Counted from the first letter of the stretch, positions 51,943 through 60,573 are shown. The stretch: DNA of 64,000 nt from JABGQS01 sp963666505 (GCA_963666505.2 CAXXXL010000001.1:124001-188000), one strand, 5' to 3'. Made by a program: numbers and translations. The notes: generated by a model not told the origin, from the sequence alone.

Positions 51943-52572
51943 ATGGCAGGATTATTTATAGCATTCGAAGGTGCGGACGGCTGTGGCAAAAGCACGCAGG
52001 TACGTTTTCTAACTCAATATCTTCAAGGGCTTGGCGTGGATGTGCTAAGCACAAGAGAGCCGGGAGGCTGCCCGGTTTCAGAACGCATACGTGACATTGT
52101 GCTCGACCGTAATATAGAAAACATGTCGGCACAGACAGAGGCGCTGCTTTACGCTGCCGCACGGGCGCAGCACGTATACGAAGTTATACGCCCTGCCGTA
52201 GAAGCGGGCAGGGTAGTGCTGTGCGACCGCTTTATATTCTCATCTCTGGCATATCAGGGCTATGGGCGAGAGCTTGGCGTGGACGAAGTGCGTGCTATTA
52301 ACGAGTTTGCAATAATGGGGTGCATGCCGGATATAACCGTGTTCATAAACATTCCGCCAGAACGAGCCTTCGAGAGGATGAACGAACTGAAAGTGCATGA
52401 TCGTATAGAAAAGGAAGACATGAGCTTCCACGAGCGTGTGTTCAGGGGCTTTATTGAGCTTTCGAAGAGCGAGGAAATAATGCTCATCGATGCAAACGGT
52501 ACCAAGTTCGAAACGCACGAACTCATCAAGAGCAAGCTGCTGCCTGTCTTTAAAAAGGCGGGAGTCATCTAG
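51943..52572 (+). CDS. tmk: Thymidylate kinase
   Basis: The 209-residue protein has the P-loop FEGADGCGKSTQ (8-19), the dTMP-binding STREPGGCPVSERIRDIV, and CDRFIFSSLAYQGYGREL (DR[YF] motif with catalytic Arg). It makes dTDP from dTMP. AAAGGG precedes the ATG. The next gene, holB, starts at the base after the tmk stop. In Bacillus darA and yaaR lie between tmk and holB; they are absent here. Confidence 0.95.
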   Translation: MAGLFIAFEGADGCGKSTQVRFLTQYLQGLGVDVLSTREPGGCPVSERIRDIVLDRNIENMSAQTEALLYAAARAQHVYEVIRPAVEAGRVVLCDRFIFSSLAYQGYGRELGVDEVRAINEFAIMGCMPDITVFINIPPERAFERMNELKVHDRIEKEDMSFHERVFRGFIELSKSEEIMLIDANGTKFETHELIKSKLLPVFKKAGVI

Positions 52573-53514
52573 GTGAGCAGCGTTCAAAAGCAGCAGTTCC
52601 TGGAGTCTGCGGCTCAAAACAACATACTCGGCGCCTACATGATAGTCTGTGAAAGAAACGCAGTTGCCCTGCGGCTGGCCGAAGACTTCCTCATGCGGCT
52701 CTACTGTGAAGACAGCGGGTGCGGAGACTGTCATGAATGCAGAAAAGTGCATGAGGGCCACATAGATATAATGCGCCTTATATCACCGAAGGTGGATGAA
52801 ATACGTCAGGCAATACTGTTCATATCTCAAAAACCGGTCGATTCGGACTATAAAACTGTTTTGATAGAGGCGGCTGACGACATGAACGCATCTTCGTCGA
52901 ACACACTTCTCAAAACACTGGAAGAGCCTCCGCCCGGAGGAGTAATAATACTTCTTGCAAGGTCAGCCACAAATGTTCTGCCGACCATAGCTTCAAGATG
53001 TTCGGTCGTCCATCTATCACCCGAAACGGATATCCGGCAGCAGATATCCTCACAGCTTGGTCTGGACGCCGCACAGTCAAGGATACTGGCAGGTCTTTCA
53101 GGTGGTTTTATTGACGAAGCGAAGCGTATACATGAAGACGGGCGGCTGCTGGAGCTGCGGCTGGAAGCTATCGATATATCGGGCAAGCTGCTAACGCAGA
53201 ACAATTATGCTGTAAGCGCATATGTTGATTTTTTTGAGAACAGCAAAGACGATATAATTTTCCTGCTCGGGATAATGCAGTCATATTTACACGATATATC
53301 AACGTTGCAGAAAACGGGAAGCGAAGAGCTAATAGCAAACCCGGACAGTATACAGAGCATAAAAATGCATGCCGGGTGCTTTACAACGGGCGCAATAAGT
53401 AATATTATAAGGGTTATACTTGAAGCAGAAAGGCGTTTTTCGGTTGCGGTGAATTTCCGGCTGGCCGTAGAAAAAATGCTTTTTGATATACTGGAGGAAA
53501 AGAACAGATGGTAA
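52573..53514 (+). CDS. holB: DNA polymerase III delta-prime subunit
   Basis: The 313-residue protein has the RFC-type zinc module CEDSGCGDCHECRKVHEGH (about 45-63), DDMNASSSNTLLKTLEEPPP and LPTIASRCSVVHL, typical of the clamp-loader delta-prime subunit. It helps load the beta clamp. A GTG start follows directly after the tmk stop with GGAG in the tmk end; its own end overlaps ricT by 7 bases. Confidence 0.92.
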   Translation: MSSVQKQQFLESAAQNNILGAYMIVCERNAVALRLAEDFLMRLYCEDSGCGDCHECRKVHEGHIDIMRLISPKVDEIRQAILFISQKPVDSDYKTVLIEAADDMNASSSNTLLKTLEEPPPGGVIILLARSATNVLPTIASRCSVVHLSPETDIRQQISSQLGLDAAQSRILAGLSGGFIDEAKRIHEDGRLLELRLEAIDISGKLLTQNNYAVSAYVDFFENSKDDIIFLLGIMQSYLHDISTLQKTGSEELIANPDSIQSIKMHAGCFTTGAISNIIRVILEAERRFSVAVNFRLAVEKMLFDILEEKNRW

Positions 53515-54527
53515 AAGTGATAGGAGTCAGGTTTAAAAGAGTAGGCAAAGTCTACTATTTTTTACCGGGCAGCATTGCATTCAAGCAGGGCGACTATGCA
53601 ATAGTGGAAACAGCTAAGGGACAGGAATACGGTGAAGTAGTTCTTGCGGACAAAGATGTAAAGGAAGACGATCTTGTTGCTCCGCTTAAAAAAGTTATAA
53701 GAAGGGCAACTTCAAAAGACGAAAAGAAGATAGAAGAGAACAAGGCAAAAGAGAAGGAAGCGCTGGAGATCTGCGCAAAGAAGATAGAAAACCACGGTCT
53801 CGATATGAAACTTGTGGATGTAGAGTACACATTCGACAACTCAAAGATAGTTTTCTACTTTACTGCAGACGGCAGGGTAGATTTCAGAGAGCTCGTCAAA
53901 GACCTTGCCGGTGTTTTCAAGACAAGGATAGAGCTGCGGCAGATTGGTGTGCGTGACGAGGCAAAGATGCTGGGCGGCCTTGGGCCGTGCGGCAGAGCAT
54001 GCTGTTGTTCCTATTTCCTTGGAGACTTCAGCCCGGTGTCGATTAAAATGGCGAAGGAGCAGAACCTGTCACTCTCGCCAACCAAGATAAGCGGCCTTTG
54101 CGGCAGGCTGATGTGCTGTCTTAATTACGAACACGAGCACTACTGTGAGACCCAGAAACGCATGCCAAGACCGGGCCGGACGGTAGAGACCCCCCGCGGA
54201 CAGGGAGTGGTGATAGACAACAACGCCATAACAGAAAAGGTTCGGGTAAAGATAACGCTGCCTGACGAATCATACGATATAGAAACTTTTGATCTTGAAG
54301 AAGTAAAGCAACTGCGCAACGTCCAAAAGCAGAACTCCAAAGAAAAAGGTAAAGATTCTGACGAGAAGCAAGCTTCGGCGCCTAACAAAGAATCCGGCAA
54401 CAGGGGCAGGGGCGGCAGAAACAGGAATTCAAAGGGCAGAGGCGGCAGAAACAGCAGCGATAAAGGCGGCAGCGAACCAGACAAAAAGAAACTGGAAGAA
54501 GATGTGAAATCGCTTCTGGAAGAGTAA
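53508..54527 (+). CDS. ricT: PSP1-domain protein, RicT/YaaT
   Basis: The 339-residue protein has the PSP1 domain with conserved Cys clusters CGRACCCSYFLGDFSPVS (about 164) and CGRLMCCLNYE (about 200), typical of RicT, which in Bacillus forms the RicAFT complex with Fe-S clusters and affects RNA processing, competence and sporulation. The C-terminus after about residue 270 is a long, basic, Gly/Asn/Arg-rich extension (GRGGRNRNSKGRGG), longer than in Bacillus, possibly for RNA binding. It overlaps holB by 7 bases. Confidence 0.93.
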   Translation: MVKVIGVRFKRVGKVYYFLPGSIAFKQGDYAIVETAKGQEYGEVVLADKDVKEDDLVAPLKKVIRRATSKDEKKIEENKAKEKEALEICAKKIENHGLDMKLVDVEYTFDNSKIVFYFTADGRVDFRELVKDLAGVFKTRIELRQIGVRDEAKMLGGLGPCGRACCCSYFLGDFSPVSIKMAKEQNLSLSPTKISGLCGRLMCCLNYEHEHYCETQKRMPRPGRTVETPRGQGVVIDNNAITEKVRVKITLPDESYDIETFDLEEVKQLRNVQKQNSKEKGKDSDEKQASAPNKESGNRGRGGRNRNSKGRGGRNSSDKGGSEPDKKKLEEDVKSLLEE

Positions 54528-54552
54528 AATAAGCTAATGTGTTTTTTAACAC

Positions 54553-54577
54553 GGCAAGAATATTTTATCTTGCTTTT
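54553..54577 (+). terminator. Terminator after ricT
   Basis: GCAAGA and TCTTGC pair around an eight-base loop, followed by TTTTTG. The secG promoter starts within its 3' arm. Confidence 0.65.
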
Positions 54578-54598
54578 TGATGTTCTGCGTGTTAGAAT
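54570..54598 (+). promoter_or_regulatory. Promoter of secG
   Basis: TTGCTT (54570-54575), 17 bases, TAGAAT (54593-54598), 31 bases before the ATG. The -35 overlaps the ricT terminator. Confidence 0.5.
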
Positions 54599-54628
54599 AC
54601 TCGTGCTGTAGATTTTTAGGAGGTAGGA

Positions 54629-54973
54629 ATGGGAGTTTTAATACTTATAATCCTAATAGTACTTTGTTTATTCTCACTGTTTATGATTGCGGTCGTTTTA
54701 CTGCAGTCAGGCAAGTCCGCAGGTCTTTCCGGAGACATCGGCGGCGCTGCAGAACAGTTCATGGGGAAAAACAAAGCCAAGAGTTATGAAGGAACGCTTA
54801 AGAAGCTGACAAAAGTTGCTGCCATAGGCATTATGGTGCTGGCAATAGCGCTGGTTATACTGCAGGTATACGTATTGCCCAATGTAGGCAAAGATACGAC
54901 CGATACGCAGGATACGACGACTGTCGAAGAGACGGCTGCACCGGAGGATTTGACAATGCCGGACAGCGAATAA
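54629..54973 (+). CDS. secG: Preprotein translocase subunit SecG
   Basis: The 114-residue protein has the SecG pattern: a first membrane helix (LIILIVLCLFSLFMIAVVLL), the loop QSGKSAGLSGDIGGAAEQFMG with the conserved Gly-rich segment, and a second helix (AAIGIMVLAIALVILQVYV). The acidic tail of about 25 residues is longer than in many homologues. It is part of the SecYEG export channel. AGGAGG precedes the ATG. It is followed by a terminator, so rnr has its own promoter. Confidence 0.94.
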   Translation: MGVLILIILIVLCLFSLFMIAVVLLQSGKSAGLSGDIGGAAEQFMGKNKAKSYEGTLKKLTKVAAIGIMVLAIALVILQVYVLPNVGKDTTDTQDTTTVEETAAPEDLTMPDSE

Positions 54974-54997
54974 AATCGCTTAAGCTATTTTGATTGT

Positions 54998-55034
54998 AAA
55001 CGCCTTTCGTAACAACAGCGAAGGGCGTTTTTTA
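54998..55034 (+). terminator. Terminator after secG
   Basis: AACGCCTTTCG pairs with CGAAGGGCGTT (one G-T pair) around a nine-base loop, followed by a T-run. Confidence 0.85.
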
Positions 55035-55132
55035 ATGCGGAAATACGTCCTGATGATAAAGAGAAACGTGAACAAAAATAGTAAAAATATTGGAAACAAA
55101 CGAATGCTTACTGATAAAATGAAGCGATTTGG

Positions 55133-55141
55133 TGTTATAAT
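55133..55141 (+). promoter_or_regulatory. Extended -10 promoter for rnr
   Basis: TGTTATAAT gives a perfect -10 with the TGn extension, 16 bases before the first ATG of rnr; this short distance favours the downstream TTG at 55172 as start. Confidence 0.5.
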
Positions 55142-55156
55142 ATATAATAGGAAGAT

Positions 55157-57241
55157 ATGGAAGGAAAGAGATTGGACATAAAAGAAAATGTATCGGCGGT
55201 ACTTGCCGGTAAACAAAACAAAATAGATTTTAACGAACTGCTCAAAGAGACAAAGGCGCCGCCTGGTCAGTTAAGAGAAGCGCTTTCTCAGATGGAAGCT
55301 GCAGGGTTGGTTGTGATATCAAAAAAGGGCGGAATATTTGCACCCGGAAAGTTCGGCTACTACACAGGCAGACTGGATGTTAAACGCCTTGGATTCGCTT
55401 TTCTGATATGCGACGGGGAAGATATCTTCATCGGAGCAGACAACAAAGCGGGTGCGCTTAACGAAGACATTGTGCTTGTGCGTCTGTTGTCGAAAAACGA
55501 AACACACCGCAGGCGTGAAGGCGTCGTGGAAAAGATACTAAGCAATATAGAGCGCAGCGTGGTCGGGCTGCTTACCGACAGCTTCGTTATTGCGGACGAC
55601 GAGCGTATGGACGACATACATATACAAAAGAAGAATATGGGCGGCGCAAGAAGTGGACAGAAGGTTGTTGTAAAGATACTAAAGCGTGCAGGAAAAAATG
55701 AAAGCCCCGAAGGCGAGATAACACAAATACTGGGCGAAGCAGGCGTAAGCAGCGTCGAGATGCTCAGCTACATAAAGCGCTTCAACCTACCGGAAGAATT
55801 CCCAGATGAGGTAATGGCGCAGGCGAAAGAAGCGGCAGGTCGGCAGCTTAACATAAAGGGCAGGCTGGACCTGAGGGACCAAAAGATTTTTACTATAGAC
55901 GGTGAGAGCGCAAAAGACCTTGATGACGCCGTTTCCATAAAGAAACTTGAAGACGGTTATGAACTTGGAGTGCATATCGCAGATGTTGCTCACTACGTTC
56001 TTGAAGGAAGCAAGCTCGATAAAGAAGCGCTGGACCGTGGTACCAGCGTTTACCTTGCGGACTATGTTATACCGATGCTTCCTGAACCACTCTCCAACGG
56101 AGCATGCTCGCTGTCGGAAGGTACCGAGAAGCTGACTCTGTCGTGTATAATGAAGATAACGCCGGACGGAAGGATACAGAGCGGCAAGCTTTATGAGAGC
56201 GTTATAAAGTCTGCCCACCGTATGACGTATACAAATGTAAACGCAATTATGGATGGAAGCGACAATAAACTGCTGAAGGATTACGCAGATATCGTCGATG
56301 ATATAAAGTTGATGGAGCGCCTTGCGCAGCAGCTGAGGATGCGCCGTGAGGAAAAGGGAAGCATAGATTTCGAACTCGATGAGACGCAGTTCGTTTACGA
56401 TTCCGAAGGGCGTGTCACAGACGTCATGCCAAGGGTTCGCGGCGATGCAGAACGGCTTATTGAAGAGTTCATGCTTGCAGCAAACAGGACCGTGGCAGAG
56501 GAGTATTTCTGGCGACAGATACCGTTTGTCTACCGAGTGCACGAGAAACCTGACGAAGAGAAGATGAAAGCGTTCGGGCTGCTTTATAAGAACCTTGGGT
56601 ATACGATAAAAGGCAAACTGGAAAACGTACATCCGAAGATGCTGCAAAAGGTACTTTCAGATATCAAGGGTACACAGCACGAGAATATAATCAGCCAGAT
56701 AATGCTAAGGTCTCTTAAAAAAGCGGAGTATTCGGAACAGTGTATAGGACACTTTGGCCTGTCTTTCCCGTATTACTGCCACTTCACCTCACCGATAAGG
56801 CGTTATCCGGACCTTGCCGTGCACAGGATAATAAAGCATGACATCGGTGGCAGGCTGACTGAAAAGTATATTGAGAATCTGGAAGAAAGAGTCATTGATA
56901 TAAGCGATAGGTCAAGCCTTCGTGAACGTGCGGCAATGCAGGCAGAGCGCAAAGTCGACGACATGAAAAAAGCGGAATATATGATGGGAAAAGAAGGAAT
57001 GATCTATCCCGGAATCGTCAGCGGAGTTACGAAAAATGCGCTTTTCGTCGAGCTTGACAATACAGTTGAGGGTGTGATACCATTGTCTTCCTTACTGGGT
57101 GACTATTATATTTTCGACGAGAATTTTTACTTTGTAAAAGGCGAACACACCGGCAAAAAAATCAGCCTCGGCGACGAGATGACAGTTCGTGTAATGGCTG
57201 TCAGCGTTTATCCGCCAAGGATAGAGTTCGAGCGTGCATAG
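55157..57241 (+). CDS. rnr: Ribonuclease R
   Basis: The 694-residue protein has an N-terminal winged-helix/cold-shock part, the RNB catalytic domain (FTIDGESAKDLDDAVSI with the metal-binding aspartates, about 243-259; RVHEKPD; FTSPIRRYPDLAVHR), and a C-terminal S1 domain (GMIYPGIVSGVTKNALFVEL). RNase R degrades structured RNA 3' to 5' and works with tmRNA. Start uncertain: ATG at 55157, or TTG at 55172 with AAGGAAAG in front. The stop is 18 bases before smpB, so rnr and smpB are co-transcribed. Confidence 0.94.
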   Translation: MEGKRLDIKENVSAVLAGKQNKIDFNELLKETKAPPGQLREALSQMEAAGLVVISKKGGIFAPGKFGYYTGRLDVKRLGFAFLICDGEDIFIGADNKAGALNEDIVLVRLLSKNETHRRREGVVEKILSNIERSVVGLLTDSFVIADDERMDDIHIQKKNMGGARSGQKVVVKILKRAGKNESPEGEITQILGEAGVSSVEMLSYIKRFNLPEEFPDEVMAQAKEAAGRQLNIKGRLDLRDQKIFTIDGESAKDLDDAVSIKKLEDGYELGVHIADVAHYVLEGSKLDKEALDRGTSVYLADYVIPMLPEPLSNGACSLSEGTEKLTLSCIMKITPDGRIQSGKLYESVIKSAHRMTYTNVNAIMDGSDNKLLKDYADIVDDIKLMERLAQQLRMRREEKGSIDFELDETQFVYDSEGRVTDVMPRVRGDAERLIEEFMLAANRTVAEEYFWRQIPFVYRVHEKPDEEKMKAFGLLYKNLGYTIKGKLENVHPKMLQKVLSDIKGTQHENIISQIMLRSLKKAEYSEQCIGHFGLSFPYYCHFTSPIRRYPDLAVHRIIKHDIGGRLTEKYIENLEERVIDISDRSSLRERAAMQAERKVDDMKKAEYMMGKEGMIYPGIVSGVTKNALFVELDNTVEGVIPLSSLLGDYYIFDENFYFVKGEHTGKKISLGDEMTVRVMAVSVYPPRIEFERA

Positions 57242-57259
57242 TAGGACGGAGCGACAAAA

Positions 57260-57718
57260 GTGAGCGATAATATAAAAATACTAATAAAAAATAAAAAGGC
57301 GCGTCACGAGTTTTTCATAGAGGAGTCTTACGAGGCCGGTATAGAGCTCAAGGGCAGCGAAGTCAAGTCAATTCGTGAAGGTAAGGCGAACATCAAAGAA
57401 GCGTATGTTCGCATCATAGACAACGAGGCGCTGATAACAGGAATGCATATCAGCCCATATGAAAAGAGCAGTACATGGAGTCTGGAGCCGGCAAGGACAA
57501 GGCGCCTTTTACTTCATAAGAGAGAGATAATTAAGCTTTATTCTATGGTTGCTCAGAAAGGCCTCACTCTGGTTCCTCTGACTGTATACCTTAAAAACGG
57601 GCTGGTAAAGATAGAGATAGGCGTTGCACGGGGTAAAAAGCTCTATGACAAGCGCCAGGATATAAAACAGCGTGATGCGAAAAGACAACAGGATATTGCA
57701 AGAAAAATGTCGCGCTGA
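57260..57718 (+). CDS. smpB: SsrA-binding protein SmpB
   Basis: The 152-residue protein has NKKARHEFFIEESYEAGIEL at the start, LKGSEVKSIREGKANIKEAY, IEIGVARGKKLYDKRQDIK and a basic C-terminal tail ending RKMSR, the standard SmpB pattern. It binds tmRNA and brings it to stalled ribosomes. GTG start with GGACGGAG upstream. The tmRNA gene begins 25 bases after its stop. Confidence 0.96.
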   Translation: MSDNIKILIKNKKARHEFFIEESYEAGIELKGSEVKSIREGKANIKEAYVRIIDNEALITGMHISPYEKSSTWSLEPARTRRLLLHKREIIKLYSMVAQKGLTLVPLTVYLKNGLVKIEIGVARGKKLYDKRQDIKQRDAKRQQDIARKMSR

Positions 57719-57743
57719 TAAATATATAGGCACATCCGTTCGT

Positions 57744-58109
57744 GGGGGCGTATTTGGCTTTCGACGGGGGTTTGCCGGAGCTTAACAAGCGGGTCGCAGA
57801 TCCGGAATCTGCGTTAAAAGTCCGGACCTAATTTTAGTTGCAGATAATTCTGAACTAGCTTACGCTGCTGCTTAAGCAGTAGTGTAATGCCTTGCCGATG
57901 GCACCCTAATCGTCGGATCCAAGGTATCATTAACTAGGGGCACCGCCCTTACAAAGCTTTGAGTAAGGGAAGGGTCTATGAAGCTACCAAGCGGCATGCA
58001 TTGTATAGCGGGCTGGCCGTGCGGGAAATTTTAATTGTCTATACTGCACCCGGAGAAAATTAGGCACTGGAACTTTCGGACAGGGGTTCGACTCCCCTCG
58101 CCTCCACCA
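57744..58109 (+). ncRNA. ssrA: Transfer-messenger RNA
   Basis: The tRNA-like ends pair (GGGGGCG at 57744-57750 with CGCCTCC at 58099-58105), the 3' end carries GGGGTTCGACTCCCC as T arm and an encoded CCA, and the conserved 5' GGCTTTCGACGGGG is present. The resume codon GCA at 57840 starts the tag peptide ADNSELAYAAA, followed by TAA at 57873-57875. The tag ends in AAA rather than the common LAA. Total 366 bases. The 3' end probably also serves as an integrase attachment site. Confidence 0.96.
58087..58109 (+). other. Probable attachment site at the tmRNA 3' end
   Basis: The tmRNA T arm and acceptor end (TTCGACTCCCCTCGCCTCCA) is a common target of tyrosine recombinases, and an integrase gene begins 169 bases downstream. 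I did not find a second copy of these bases downstream in the window, so the other end of the element is either outside or lost. Confidence 0.5.
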
Positions 58110-58119
58110 AAAATGACTG

Positions 58120-58146
58120 AAAAACCACTATATATAGTGGTTTTTC
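58120..58146 (+). terminator. Terminator after tmRNA
   Basis: AAAAACCACTA and its complement TAGTGGTTTTT around TATA, followed by TCTTTA. It lies 11 bases past the tmRNA 3' end. Confidence 0.85.
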
Positions 58147-58277
58147 TTTACTTTTAAACACCATATGTTGAAATTTGATATTTTACATAATTGCTTGTAG
58201 CCAAATTGTAGCCAAGTGTAGTATAATGGTAAAAAGCCAAGATATTGTAGCAAAATATTATGGATGGAGATAGACTA

Positions 58278-59420
58278 ATGCCGTTTGGATCAATTTCAAA
58301 AATTAAAGGTAAATTCCGAGTATGTTTTGATTACGGAAAAGATGAAACGGATAAGCGTATTCGTAAGTATAAAACTTTCGATACAAAACGGGAAGCTGAA
58401 TTGCAGCTTGCTCGGCATAGTATTTCGATGGAAGATGGTTCAGCGATTATTCCACGAGTAATGACACTGGAGGAATGGTTAGCTTATTGGTTGGAAAACA
58501 TGTATGCTCCAAGGGCTGCTGAGACCAGTGTATACGGATATAAAAATATGATTGACCGGCACATTGTTCCGGCTCTTGGTAGCATAAAACTTCAAAAGCT
58601 CAAACCGATGCACGTACAAAAATATTATTCAATGCTTATGGAAGAAAAGGACCTCTCTCCAAATACGGTAATCAAACATCACGACTTGTTAAATTCTGCT
58701 CTAAAAGCTGCTGTAAAGCAGGAATACATGCTTAAGAATCCTTTGGAAGGTGTTGACCGTCCTAAAAAGAAAAAGCATGACGCTAATATATATACACCTG
58801 AGCAGCTTCAGACTCTTTTCCGGCTGGTGGAGGGCAATCGGTTGGAAACGACGGTGAAACTTGGAGCGTATCTTGGACTGCGCCGAGAAGAGATTTGTGG
58901 ACTGAAATGGGATGATATTGACTTTGAAAAACATACGCTTTGCATTTATCGTGCGATGACCCAGGTTGGAACGGAAATTGTAGTAAAGGATACAAAAACG
59001 AATGCTTCGCAACGCAGATTGCATATCCCCAACAGCTTGCTGTCTGTGCTGAAAGAAGAATATAATCAGCAGGCTGAAAATAAAAAACGTTTCGGTTATG
59101 GGTGGAAGGGCACAGGTTTTGTGATTGCTTGGGAGGATGGGCATTCCTATCGTCCGAATTATATATCCGAATTGTTTACTAAATTCCTGAAAGAAAACAA
59201 TTTGCCTAAGATTGTTCTGCATGAACTGCGGCATACCTTCGCTAGTATTTCCAATGAAGCAGGTGTGCAGGAATTTAATATTGGAAAAGCATTGGGCCAT
59301 GCCAACGTCGGAACAACCAAGAAAATCTATACGCATCTGTTTGACCAAGAACATACAGCAGCAGTTGACGCCGTGGCAAATCTGATAGATGGAAAGAAGG
59401 GAGATCCTCATGGCAAATAA
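58278..59420 (+). CDS. Tyrosine recombinase (integrase)
   Basis: The 380-residue protein has an N-terminal arm-binding domain (PFGSISKIKGKFRVCFDYGK), a SAM-like core-binding domain (about 55-150), and the catalytic domain with Arg in GLRREEICGLKW, HELRHTFAS with the His-x-x-Arg pair, LGHANVGTTKKIYTHL with His and the nucleophilic Tyr. I start at the ATG at 58278, 9 bases after GGAG; an in-frame ATG at 58260 has no ribosome site. It lies just past tmRNA, which suggests site-specific insertion there. It overlaps the next gene by 11 bases. Confidence 0.93.
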   Translation: MPFGSISKIKGKFRVCFDYGKDETDKRIRKYKTFDTKREAELQLARHSISMEDGSAIIPRVMTLEEWLAYWLENMYAPRAAETSVYGYKNMIDRHIVPALGSIKLQKLKPMHVQKYYSMLMEEKDLSPNTVIKHHDLLNSALKAAVKQEYMLKNPLEGVDRPKKKKHDANIYTPEQLQTLFRLVEGNRLETTVKLGAYLGLRREEICGLKWDDIDFEKHTLCIYRAMTQVGTEIVVKDTKTNASQRRLHIPNSLLSVLKEEYNQQAENKKRFGYGWKGTGFVIAWEDGHSYRPNYISELFTKFLKENNLPKIVLHELRHTFASISNEAGVQEFNIGKALGHANVGTTKKIYTHLFDQEHTAAVDAVANLIDGKKGDPHGK

Positions 59421-59664
59421 ATGGGCTCGAATCGAAGAACTCAGATTACAGGAAGAAAACATTTTTGAATACAAACTAATGCAGAAAAACGGAACGCTGG
59501 AAAGTTATCTTACACAGTTTGGTAAAGATGCCGCTAAGCTGGCGGCAGATATGTATAGCAATCTAGAGGAAAAGATGGTTTTTTCCGATGAGGACATATT
59601 GACCGAAAGTCAGAGAAGAAACCGTATATGTGAAATAACCAAAGAGTTTATGATGTACGACTGA
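59410..59664 (+). CDS. Small protein following the integrase (84 aa)
   Basis: The 84-residue helical protein (ANKWARIEELRLQEENIFEY near the start) starts inside the end of the integrase gene with AGGGAGA upstream, so it is translated together with it. No DNA-binding motif is clear; it could be an excisionase-type accessory protein, but I cannot show this. No family recognised. Confidence 0.65.
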   Translation: MANKWARIEELRLQEENIFEYKLMQKNGTLESYLTQFGKDAAKLAADMYSNLEEKMVFSDEDILTESQRRNRICEITKEFMMYD

Positions 59665-59703
59665 TTGAAAGCCAGAAAATCAGAGCGATATGTGTATTGA
59701 AAG

Positions 59704-59732
59704 TTGACGATATGTCGTATATGACATATAAT
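59704..59732 (+). promoter_or_regulatory. higBA promoter with palindromic operator in the spacer
   Basis: TTGACG (59704-59709), 17 bases, TATAAT (59727-59732). The spacer and -10 hold a perfect palindrome, ATATGTC-GTATAT-GACATAT (59710-59729), suited to binding the HigA-type antitoxin. Confidence 0.75.
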
Positions 59733-59760
59733 ATGAGCATAAGAGGGAGCGTATAAAGGT

Positions 59761-60114
59761 ATGTGGGAAATCATATACTATGAAACAGAGAACGGCAACT
59801 GCCCTGTATATGAATTTATCAATGGATTGCCTGTGAAGATGAGGGCGAAGGCGTTTAAGGAACTGGAGTTGCTGGAATCTTTGGGAACTCAAATCAAGAT
59901 GCCGTATTCTCGTCCTATGCAAGACGGCATACATGAATTGAGGATTCAAGCCGGTAATGATATCTCACGTATATTCTATTTCTTCTTTATCGGTCGGCGG
60001 ATTATACTGACAAACGGATTTGTTAAGAAAACGCAGGCTACGCCGAAACTAGAAATCGACAAAGCCTTGAAGTATAAGGCGGACTATGAAAGGAGGTTTA
60101 CCGATGAGACTTAA
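59761..60114 (+). CDS. higB: HigB/Gp49-type toxin (RelE superfamily)
   Basis: The 117-residue protein has the phage Gp49/HigB pattern: IIYYETENGNCPVYEFINGL, LELLESLGTQIKMPYSRPM, GIHELRIQAGNDISRIFYFF (conserved Arg) and ILTNGFVKKTQATP. This family cleaves mRNA at the ribosome. It is followed by, and overlaps by 11 bases, a helix-turn-helix antitoxin gene: toxin-first order is typical of higBA. Its ribosome site is weak, consistent with low toxin output. Confidence 0.88.
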   Translation: MWEIIYYETENGNCPVYEFINGLPVKMRAKAFKELELLESLGTQIKMPYSRPMQDGIHELRIQAGNDISRIFYFFFIGRRIILTNGFVKKTQATPKLEIDKALKYKADYERRFTDET

Positions 60115-60373
60115 AGACCATTTGAAAGAGCAGATGAAGGATCCTGAATTTGCGAAAGAGTATAAAGCGCTCGAACCGGAGTTTGAGCTTGTTCGGCAAA
60201 TCATCCAGGCAAGAGAAGAAAAGCATCTGACACAAAAACAGCTAGCCGAGCTAACCGGTATACCACAGGGGCATATTAGCCGAATCGAGAACGGGAATTA
60301 TAATCCATCTTTGGCTTACCTCAAGCGCATAGCAAACGGATTAGGCAAGGAACTGCATATACAGTTCAAGTAA
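60104..60373 (+). CDS. higA: HigA-type antitoxin (XRE)
   Basis: The 89-residue protein starts RLKDHLKEQMKDPEFAKEYK, a helical arm that binds the toxin, followed by an XRE helix-turn-helix (EKHLTQKQLAELTGIPQGHI, SRIENGNYNPS). AAAGGAGG lies before the ATG, a far stronger site than that of the toxin. It would repress the operon through the palindrome at 59710-59729. Confidence 0.9.
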   Translation: MRLKDHLKEQMKDPEFAKEYKALEPEFELVRQIIQAREEKHLTQKQLAELTGIPQGHISRIENGNYNPSLAYLKRIANGLGKELHIQFK

Positions 60374-60386
60374 TGCGGGTTAGATG

Positions 60387-60420
60387 TCTCGGAAGCAGCA
60401 CAAGTTTCCGAGATATTTTT
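60387..60420 (+). terminator. Terminator after higBA
   Basis: TCTCGGAA and TTCCGAGA pair around a GC-poor loop, followed by TATTTTT. Confidence 0.75.
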
Positions 60421-60456
60421 CGTTATGCTTCTTAAAGTCGATAGGAGTGATCTAAA

Positions 60457-60573
60457 GTGAAAAATATGATGGAATACAAAGGCTATTATGCCCATATAGA
60501 ATATAGCGATGAAGATAATTGCTTTTTTGGCACGATTGCTGGAATTGCTGATGGGATTAGCTTTGAAGGATAG
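60457..60573 (+). pseudogene. hicB antitoxin fragment cut by an IS3-type element
   Basis: A GTG start after AGGAGTGA opens a frame with the N-terminus of HicB-type antitoxins (MMEYKGYYAHIEYSDEDNCF, FGTIAGIADGISFEG) but stops after 38 codons exactly where the IS3-type sequence begins. The rest of the antitoxin and any HicA toxin are missing. Confidence 0.7.
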
